A DNA stretch of 64,000 nucleotides, from positions 1,054,001 to 1,118,000 of the forward strand of contig JADJGQ010000001.1 of assembly GCA_016708025.1 (NCBI GenBank), read 5' to 3'. Below, piece by piece: positions 44,465 through 52,400 of this stretch. Below the pieces are notes generated by a model. That model was not told the origin of the DNA and made no database searches. It saw nothing but the letters and a program-made list of their open reading frames with translations. The first letter of the stretch is position 1. The number at the start of each line of letters is the position of its first letter. Source of the stretch: a bacterium (GTDB taxonomy: Bacteria; Zixibacteria; MSB-5A5; GN15; FEB-12). A program made the position numbers and the translations under genes.

Positions 44465-46600
44465 ATGGCTTGGTTCCCCCAGATCGATCTTCATTCCGCA
44501 ACGATGCAGCGACGGATCCGGAATATACTGGTAGTGGTTGCCGGTATCCTGATGATCCTGTTTGTGCTATTAGTGGCGAAGACATACGACGTCTACCAAT
44601 CTGAACTTCCGTCATTCGAGCAACTCCACAATATAGAGCCGAGTCTTTCGACGCGGGTGTACGACCGGAATGGTGTGCTGCTCAAGGAGTTCTATTCGGA
44701 GAATCGGGCATTGACGCCGTTTGCGGACATGCCAAAGCCGTTGATCGATATGTTGCTGGCCTCGGAAGACCAGCAATATTATAACCACTGGGGGATCAAT
44801 CTGAGGCGAGTGGCGATAGTCGCGTTCACCAATATTCTGCATCTTGAGATCAAGGCGGGGGCATCAACGATAACGCAGCAGTTGTCGCGGATGCTATTCC
44901 TGAACCAGCGCCAGACGCTCGAGCGCAAGATCAAGGAAGCGCTCACGGCGATCAAGCTAGAACGGACCTATTCGAAGGAAGAGATACTGGAGATGTATCT
45001 CAACCAGTACTATTTCAGCAGGGGGGCGTATGGGATCGCGGCGGCGGCACATCTGTTTTTCAACAAGCCGGTATCGCAACTGAATGTCGAAGAGTGTGCG
45101 GTGATCATCGGATTGCTGAAGGGTCCGAATATCAATTCGCCGTTCAACAATCCGGACAAGGCGCTCAAGGCGCGGAATCGCGTTCTATATAGTTATTACG
45201 AAGAGGGGCATATCGACCGAGTGACTTTTGACAGCCTCAAAGAGGAGCCGATCAAAACCGCTCTGCCGACAGAAAACGAAGGTATTGCTCCCTATTTCAC
45301 CGAGACGATTCGCCAGTATATCCTGAACAAGTATGGCGAGACGATCCTCTACAATGGTGGTTTGAAGGTATACACTTCGCTCGATGCAGGCCTTCAGCGC
45401 GTGGCGGATCATGCGATTTCCAAGAAGATAGATGAACTTCGCGAAGAGATCCGCAAAGAACGCGGGACAAAACATCCGGACTATACGATAGCGGTGACAG
45501 ACAGTGTCACGGGCAAGACAACGCGAGTGCCGAAGTTGGTGCAGGGGGCGTTTGTTGCGATTGACAATGAGAATGGGGATGTGATCTCATTGGTGGGTGG
45601 GCGGTCGTTCCGGGAGTCGGAATATAATCGCGCGGTGCAGGCGCTCAGACAACCGGGGTCATCATTCAAGCCGTTTGTGTATACGGCGTGCATTGACAAC
45701 GGGTATAAGCCGACGGATATCGTGGATGATAATCCTCTGGTGTTGAACATACCGGGCGCCGGTGAATGGCGTCCGCACAACTATGACAGCAAGTTCCTTG
45801 GGCCGATCACGATCCGGGATGCGTTGCGGCAGTCGCGCAACCTGGCGAGTATTCGGTTACTTCTGGATGTAGGCCCGGAGCAGGCGATCTTCTATGCCAA
45901 GCGGATGGGGATCACTTCGCCGCTTCAGGCTGTCCCTTCCCTGGCGATCGGCGTGAGCGAAGTCAAAGTCATCGAGCTGACCTCGGCGATCTCGACGTTC
46001 CCGAACAAGGGGATACATATCCCCTATCGCATAGTCCACCGGATAGTGGACCGATACGGGAAAATACTTGAGGACAATACGGCGGTGCAGAAAGAGGAAG
46101 CGCTGTCGTCGCAAACCGCCTATATCATGACGAATATGCTGCAGTCTGTGGTGGATGCCGGGACGGCGGTACGTGCTCGCGCGATGGGCTTCAGCCGGCC
46201 AGCGGCGGGGAAAACGGGGACCTCGGACAATTTCTGCGACAACTGGTTTGTCGGGTTTACGCCACAGATAACGGCCGGAGTCTGGGTCGGGTTTGACGAC
46301 AAAACTTCGCTCGGCCAGTCCGAAGATGGTGGTCGTAACGCGGTTCCGGTCTGGACCGAGTATATGCTGGCGGCGCATGATTCGCTGCCAATCATGGAAT
46401 TCGAGGAGCCGGAAGGGATAGTGCATCTCGATATCTGCCCGGAATCCGGTGAGTTGGCAACGCACCGTTGCCCGAATGTCCGGAGCGAGGTATTCCGCGA
46501 GGATAACCAGCCGACAGAGGAATGCCATCTCCATCCGGCTCGCGGGTACCGGTTTGGGGAGCCGGACCGTCGAAAAAAGGACGACCGTTCTCATTTTTGA
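44465..46600 (+). CDS. penicillin-binding protein 1A-type (GT51 transglycosylase/transpeptidase)
   Basis: 711 residues. One TM anchor (ILVVVAGILMILFVLLVA). GT51 domain: ASEDQQYYNHWGINLRR with the catalytic Glu, GASTITQQLSRMLFLN, LERTYSKEEILEMYLNQYYF. Transpeptidase domain: nucleophile in PGSSFKPF near residue 398, QSRNLAS near 457, KTGTS near 582. The tail has a Cys/His-containing end (DICPESGELATHRCPN, EECHLHP). It polymerises and cross-links peptidoglycan in the periplasm. The ATG at 44465 is supported by the position of the anchor; the first ATG inside (MQRR) is also possible. tRNA-Leu follows on the same strand. Confidence 0.94.
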   Translation: MAWFPQIDLHSATMQRRIRNILVVVAGILMILFVLLVAKTYDVYQSELPSFEQLHNIEPSLSTRVYDRNGVLLKEFYSENRALTPFADMPKPLIDMLLASEDQQYYNHWGINLRRVAIVAFTNILHLEIKAGASTITQQLSRMLFLNQRQTLERKIKEALTAIKLERTYSKEEILEMYLNQYYFSRGAYGIAAAAHLFFNKPVSQLNVEECAVIIGLLKGPNINSPFNNPDKALKARNRVLYSYYEEGHIDRVTFDSLKEEPIKTALPTENEGIAPYFTETIRQYILNKYGETILYNGGLKVYTSLDAGLQRVADHAISKKIDELREEIRKERGTKHPDYTIAVTDSVTGKTTRVPKLVQGAFVAIDNENGDVISLVGGRSFRESEYNRAVQALRQPGSSFKPFVYTACIDNGYKPTDIVDDNPLVLNIPGAGEWRPHNYDSKFLGPITIRDALRQSRNLASIRLLLDVGPEQAIFYAKRMGITSPLQAVPSLAIGVSEVKVIELTSAISTFPNKGIHIPYRIVHRIVDRYGKILEDNTAVQKEEALSSQTAYIMTNMLQSVVDAGTAVRARAMGFSRPAAGKTGTSDNFCDNWFVGFTPQITAGVWVGFDDKTSLGQSEDGGRNAVPVWTEYMLAAHDSLPIMEFEEPEGIVHLDICPESGELATHRCPNVRSEVFREDNQPTEECHLHPARGYRFGEPDRRKKDDRSHF

Positions 46601-46626
46601 AGTTCTTCCCTGCTGATGGTTCTCTA

Positions 46627-46653
46627 TTGACAGTTTTAGGGCGGGAGTATACT
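46627..46653 (+). promoter_or_regulatory. candidate sigma-70-type promoter of tRNA-Leu
   Basis: TTGACA (46627-46632) and TATACT (46648-46653) with a 15-nt spacer, 22 nt before the first base of the tRNA. The boxes are near consensus, but the spacer is short. Confidence 0.45.
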
Positions 46654-46675
46654 TTCAGGGTTCAAATTGACTTTT

Positions 46676-46759
46676 GCCGGAGTGGTGAAATTGGTAGACG
46701 CAGGGGACTCAAAATCCCCCGTTCGCAAGAACATGTCGGTTCGATTCCGACCTCCGGCA
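46676..46759 (+). tRNA. tRNA-Leu (anticodon CAA)
   Basis: 84 nt. The acceptor GCCGGAG pairs with CTCCGGC, the anticodon arm is GGGGA-CTCAAAA-TCCCC giving CAA, a long variable arm is typical of class II tRNAs, and the T arm contains GGTTCGATTCC. CCA is not encoded. Confidence 0.95.
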
Positions 46760-46783
46760 GAGAAAATCCAGCGGACAGTTGAA

Positions 46784-47110
46784 TCAGGTTTGTTTGTGGC
46801 GGCGACGTCGCCAGTCGGCGGCGTGCTTTTGGATCCAGTCCATAGCGGCTGAAGCACCGAGATCGGTGCCGGCCTTCTCCGATTCTATCCACTTGTGTTT
46901 TTCGATCTCTTTCCACTGTTCTTCCAGATCCTTGCGCAGTCTCTCATGCCGCCACTTTTCAGCATGATTCACCAGCCAGTGAGCAATGGCGTAAGCCATG
47001 CCGACATCGCGCCCGGCCTCCCGAGAGAGGAAGTATTTGTGGGTTTCGATCGCGGACCGTTCCTCGTCCGACAATTCGTTCTGCGAATAAGCGTTATCAG
47101 GTACTTCCAT
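46784..47110 (-). CDS. small protein with two copies of a His-Lys/Trp helical motif, unknown function
   Basis: 108 residues, charged and helical, no signal peptide. An internal repeat is plain: HKYFLSREAGRDVGMAYAIA, then HWLVNHAEKWR, against HKWIESEKAGTDLGASAAMD, then WIQKHAADWRR. Each unit is about 35 residues and ends in W plus Arg. I have seen similar small proteins annotated only as hypothetical. It starts 17 nt after the PBP1C stop and probably belongs to the same operon as PBP1C and alpha-2-macroglobulin. The role is unknown. Confidence 0.7.
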   Translation of the reverse strand: MEVPDNAYSQNELSDEERSAIETHKYFLSREAGRDVGMAYAIAHWLVNHAEKWRHERLRKDLEEQWKEIEKHKWIESEKAGTDLGASAAMDWIQKHAADWRRRRHKQT

Positions 47111-47127
47111 ACAGGTTTACTATAGCA

Positions 47128-49467
47128 TTATTCAACGCGAAAAGAAATAGAGGCTGAGCGGCCCTGTGTGTCAACGCACATCAGCCGGTGGTCCCCTTTC
47201 TTGGGGGTATAAAAGATTCGCGAATCGGGATCGGTGGCAGTGGCAAAAAGCTCACCATCGAGAAACCAGTGAATCTCGGCGGCATCGGAACCGACGGATG
47301 CCTCGAAGAGGATCTTCTGGTATTCCAGCGGGGCGTTATCCTGCACCATGTAGACGGCGCCATGTTCGGGCGAAGTGATGACCGGGTCCTCTCCCCCGCT
47401 TGCGCCAGTGCATGAAGGATCATGTTGAGGCAACAGCGAAATCACTCCGCGTCGAAGGAGCCAGGTGGCGATCTTGGGGGAGTATTGTTCAATCACCTTT
47501 TCGGTGTATTTCTTTCCATCGGAGCAATGCGGGCAGAGCCGATAGCCGGATCGGTTATCGACCAGGACTTTCTTGTGGAGGTCGCACTGACGGGTTGGTG
47601 AAAGACCGGCGATGTAGGATTCGTCGACGCTGGAAGGACAGGCGGCGGTGGTAGTCATTCCCGAGGTTGCGCAGATAGAACGTACTTTCACGTTGTCGGG
47701 ACGAGCATACCAGGGGGCCTGCCGTTTCGTGTAGAGGTGATCGAAGATAGAGAGCATGAGGGGAGCGGCAATTTCTGCCCCAACGATAGCGATGGAACCC
47801 TCAGCGGTGAAATTGCCGGCCCAGACGCCGATGGTGAAATCCGGATTGTAGCCGATTGCCCAGGCGTCTTTGCGGCCATAGGAGGTTCCGGTTTTCCAGG
47901 CAACGCGGGGCATATCGGTGGTGAATTCCCAGCTTGATGGGAGGTCAGGGCGCTTCAGTTCGGAGAGTATCTCGGCGAGAAGATACGTTGTTTCGGAGGT
48001 GAGGAGTCTCTCCCCCGGTCCGGACTTGTGGTCGGCGAGAAGCGCGACCGACTCATATTGCCCACCGCGAGCGAGCATGGCATACATGTTGGTGAGTTCA
48101 AGGAGGGTGACCTCACATGAGCCAAGGACCAACGGGAGGCCGTATTCCTGGTGTTTGCGAGTGAGGGTACTGATCCCGCCGCGTTTCATCAGATTGTAGA
48201 TCTGCGCAACACCAACCCGCGAGGCAAGATTCACCGCCGGGACATTGAGGGATTGAATCAGGGCGTCATCGGCCCGGACAATGCCGTGGTATTCACCATC
48301 ATAATTGACCGGCATATAGCCGGAGTAGTTTACGGGGAGGTCCTCGAGGCGGAGTCCGGGAGAGATCAGTCCTTTGTCGAAAGCGAGTCCGTAGACAAAG
48401 GGTTTGAGGGCTGAGCCGGGAGAGCGCGGGGAGATGGCGCCATTTACCTGACCCTGGTGCGCGACATCTCCAAAGTTTGCGGAGCCGACCATGGCAAGCA
48501 GTTCAGAGGTGCGGCTGTCCAGAACCACCAGCGAGAGATTGTTGATCGCTTTTTCTCGTAAGGATTGCTGGAAGCCGGTGGCGAGTTGTTCGCAGACTAC
48601 CTGCAGTTTGAAATCGATGGTGGAGGCGAGCTCGGTTCGTTCTGGATAGCGACGCGCGATCAATTGACAGAAGTGCGGGGCGGCGACAGCCGGTTGCACA
48701 CGCGTGTCGGGGATCTCCTCTCGTTTGGCCTGGGCAGCATCGACAGAGTCGATGACTGAATCGGTGAGGAGGCGGTTAATTACGGTGTCGCGACGACGGC
48801 GACAGTTTTCGAGATTGGCATCCGGACGGAACTGATTGGGCGAAGCCGGAATGGCGGTCAGGATGGCTATTTCGGAAAGGGTCAGTTCAGACGGGCGTTT
48901 TCCAAAGTAGAGATACGAGGCTGCTCCGACACCTTCAATGTTGCCGCCATATGGAGCCAGGTTGAAATAGAATTCAAGTAGTTCATCCTTGGAATAGGTC
49001 AGTTCAAGTTGCAGGGCGCGGAAAATCTCGATGAACTTGTTAAAGACGGTTCGTTCTTTCGGCTCAATCATCCGTGCGATCTGCATGGTGATGGTGGAGC
49101 CGCCCCGAACGAATTTTCCGGCGGTGACGTTGTCGTAGGCGGCGGACAAAAGCGAAATCGGATTACAACCCGGATGAAAGCGAAACCATTTGTCTTCGGT
49201 CGCGATGACGGCATCGATCAGTTGCGGAGATATTTCCTCCAGCTTAACCGGTTTGCGCCAGAAGCGATCCGAGGCGGTGAAACAGTTGAGCAGGCGATTG
49301 TCACGACTGTAGACAAATGAACCGTACGGCCGAGAGAGGTTTTCTTTCGGCAGAGGAAAGATCATCCAATGGAGGGTCGCCAGTATCAGGAGGATACCGG
49401 CTCCCCAGAGGAACCATCGGTGTCGTCGCCGCGCAAACGAGCGGACGGATGTCAACGCGGCCAGCAT
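47128..49467 (-). CDS. pbpC: penicillin-binding protein 1C (GT51 plus transpeptidase)
   Basis: 779 residues from ATG 49467, nine bases after the macroglobulin stop, with AGGGAA upstream. One TM anchor (WGAGILLILATLHWMIF), GT51 domain (IATEDKWFRFHPG, GGSTITMQIARMI, LTYSKDELLEFYFNLAPYGGN), transpeptidase domain with PGSALKPF, QSLNVPA and WKTGTSYGRKDAW, then the BiPBP_C domain of PBP1C (ITSPEHGAVYMVQ, IHWFLDGEL, HRLMCVDTQGRSASI). PBP1C enzymes polymerise glycan and seem to do wall repair. The neighbour upstream is alpha-2-macroglobulin, as in the yfhM-pbpC pair of E. coli. Confidence 0.95.
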   Translation of the reverse strand: MLAALTSVRSFARRRHRWFLWGAGILLILATLHWMIFPLPKENLSRPYGSFVYSRDNRLLNCFTASDRFWRKPVKLEEISPQLIDAVIATEDKWFRFHPGCNPISLLSAAYDNVTAGKFVRGGSTITMQIARMIEPKERTVFNKFIEIFRALQLELTYSKDELLEFYFNLAPYGGNIEGVGAASYLYFGKRPSELTLSEIAILTAIPASPNQFRPDANLENCRRRRDTVINRLLTDSVIDSVDAAQAKREEIPDTRVQPAVAAPHFCQLIARRYPERTELASTIDFKLQVVCEQLATGFQQSLREKAINNLSLVVLDSRTSELLAMVGSANFGDVAHQGQVNGAISPRSPGSALKPFVYGLAFDKGLISPGLRLEDLPVNYSGYMPVNYDGEYHGIVRADDALIQSLNVPAVNLASRVGVAQIYNLMKRGGISTLTRKHQEYGLPLVLGSCEVTLLELTNMYAMLARGGQYESVALLADHKSGPGERLLTSETTYLLAEILSELKRPDLPSSWEFTTDMPRVAWKTGTSYGRKDAWAIGYNPDFTIGVWAGNFTAEGSIAIVGAEIAAPLMLSIFDHLYTKRQAPWYARPDNVKVRSICATSGMTTTAACPSSVDESYIAGLSPTRQCDLHKKVLVDNRSGYRLCPHCSDGKKYTEKVIEQYSPKIATWLLRRGVISLLPQHDPSCTGASGGEDPVITSPEHGAVYMVQDNAPLEYQKILFEASVGSDAAEIHWFLDGELFATATDPDSRIFYTPKKGDHRLMCVDTQGRSASISFRVE

Positions 49468-49475
49468 TGTCTTCC

Positions 49476-52400
49476 CTACCGAGTGACCGTCAGCGCGCCG
49501 GAAGATGCGGAGCTGGCGATCATCGGATTGTACATACATTCTGCCGACACCGGCGGGATTTTGAATTCTCCGGCGCAGATCGCGCGCAGACTGTAGTAGA
49601 ATTTCATCGACTGCCTCGGATAGAGCGAGGTGAAGATCAAGAGACGATCATCCCGAATATCCTGATAGTCAACTGGGGCACCATCGGGGACCCAAGAGAG
49701 TCGTGCGGAAGTTTTGAGGCGAGGATTCTCGATCTCGAAACCAGCCGGAAGCAGATCGTTGATGACGACGTTTTGCAGGTTTTTGTCTATCGCTTCGGCA
49801 GTGATGACGCAGATGACACGGTCACCAAGCTTCACTTTCGTCGGGTCGATCGGGCGGGCGTCTTCATCAAGATATTCACGACGGACTTTCATGCCGCGAT
49901 CAAACTCAGGGATGGCTGGAGATGACGGGACACCGCTGGCCTGCCAGTAGTAATAGCAGGTTCCTTCGCCTGAGGCGATATTGATCTTGACGGTTTTGCC
50001 TGAGAGACCTGCCTGAGAAAGTTTGAATCCGGTGGAGTCAATGCGGTCAGGCGACTGGCCATTGACTGTCAGTGTGCCAGAGTATCCGAATCCTTTTTTC
50101 ATTTTGAAGTATTTACCTAGAGCCAGCAGAGCGAAAGCATTGTCCTGCGTGGAGTACCATTCACCGGCGGACGCACGGTCGGCCAATGAACGAACGTATA
50201 CCTCGATCGCAGGTGAACCGGGAGCGGCGATCAAGAGAGCATCGAGCCCAATAGCATCGGCCCTGACACCGGAACGGAAAAGGCCGCCGGTTTCCGGTTC
50301 GAAGATGTTTGGCTGGATAGTGACCGGCAAGAGCTTGGTAGCTTCGGCAGCGTTGCCCGACAGGGCGAGTGCCGCGGAGAGTTGGAAGCGGGACTCCGGC
50401 ATCAAAACGGCCGGATCAAGTCGCTTGAGGTAGCCGATCGTCTTCTGATTCAGTCTGCCGGCACCAGCGAGGACGTAGGCGGCATAGATCCGGTGAACAT
50501 CGGTCATGTCGTTGGTCCGTTTTCCGGCGGCGACATCCTCGAGGTTTTCATAGATCGCGTTGAGGAATTTCTTGTCGACTACATAGCCAGCGCGGCTTGC
50601 CTCGGAGAGGAAGTGCGACGCGTAGATGGTGGTCCATGGATTGCTATAGGTGGCACCGGGCCAGAAACCAAAGGTACCATCAGGAAGCAGCATGGCATAA
50701 AGCCGAGTGATGCCCTCCTGCACAAAGTAGCTGGCACTCTTCCCGCCAAATAAGGCGGGGTTGACTACCCGGACAAGGTCCTCGTAATACAACATGGGGA
50801 ACAGCCTTGAGGTTGTCTGTTCAACACATCCGTATGGGTAAGCCAGGAGATACTGCAAGTTGCGTGCAAATGGTGTGGTTGAGATGGCCGAGGTCTGGAT
50901 GACGAATTGATCGGTCCCCGGGAGCCAGTTGCCGGGCAGATTGAATTCGGCCGGTTTTCCGACGGAGGCAGTACCGGAACCGTAAAGCGTAGTCAGCGGG
51001 AGTGCTGGCCGGTTGGTCAGTTCGACTGAAACGCCGGACTTCTCCCCTCCTGCTGTCGCGTTGATACGGAACGAAAGCTTGCCGGGAGCTTGTCCGGCTT
51101 TGAGGCGGAAGATCGCCTTTCCCTCTTTCCCGTTCTCTACGGCAACTTTGACGGATGTCGGAGAAAGTAATTCGACTGGTCCATCGGCAGAAAGCGTGGC
51201 GGTGATGTCGGCGGCTGCGCCGGTATTATTGTAGAGCGTGACTAGCCCCTCGAATACATCGTTTGGACTAACAAAGCGCGGGAAGCTCTCCATCACGACG
51301 ATCTTGTCGCGAACGAACATTTCCGCAGTAGCGGAGCCAAACTGGTCGCCATTGGCAGAAACGGCCATGAGCACGAGTTTGCCATTAAACTCGGGCAGAT
51401 CAAAGGTGACTGAGGCCAAGCCGTTTTTGTCGGTCTTGACGAGGCCGGACCAAAGTGAAACCGCTTTGACGCGTTTGGCCATGAATGGATTGAGGTGACG
51501 CTTTCTGGCGGCGGCGAACATTTTGTCGCCTGCGGCGAGATGGTTGGACGATTTCTTTACCTGCGGATAGAGAAACGCGTAGAGGTCATAGGGTTTGAGA
51601 TATGGTTGTCTTTTTCCCCAGAAGAAATCAAGCGGATCGGGAGTCTTGAAGTCGGTCAGTTGGAGAATGCCGGCATCAACGGCGGCGATTGTCAGGTCGG
51701 TCTGTTTCCCTTTGGGAAGTTGGACGGTGACAGTCGCTTTGCTGCGCGGGGTCATCACCGATGGAGCGGTGATGGTCATGGCGATCTTTTTCGATTCATT
51801 CGAGACACGCAACGGGATCAGGCCGAATGCGCGGGCTGGTTTGAGCGGTTCGAGCGACGCGGAAGGTCGTATGACCGTCGCAGTGATGTAGACATTCGGG
51901 AGGAACTGCTTTTGGACCGGGATCTTGATCTCAGCGGTGTTTTCGGCCATGTCGTAAGTGATGACGTCGAGGATCTGATCCTTTTCGACAGTTACCAGCA
52001 ATTTGCCGCCGAAGGGGGCGCGGACCTGCAACAGAGCGGTCTCGCCAGCCTGGTATTCCTTTTTGTCGAGACCGAGTTCGATCTTGTCCGGGTTATCCAT
52101 CGCCCAGGGAGTGTAGCCCCATCCCGAGGCCCAGAATTCGATGGAGGAAGAATGGCCTCCCTGCAGATCCTCAAGCACCAGACGATAGGCACCGTAGGTT
52201 GAAGCAGTGAACGGGACTGTTGTGCCACCGACCGGAAGCGCGACCAGATTGGAGTCGATCAGTTTGGTTCGTCGCTCGGAGATCCAGCGATATAGCCCGG
52301 TGCGATCCTTTTTGTAGATCGTGTTGTACTGGACGCTGAAGAAGCGGACAACGCATTTCTCCAGAGGAATAGAATTGCCATCCTGACCAACCGCGACCAG

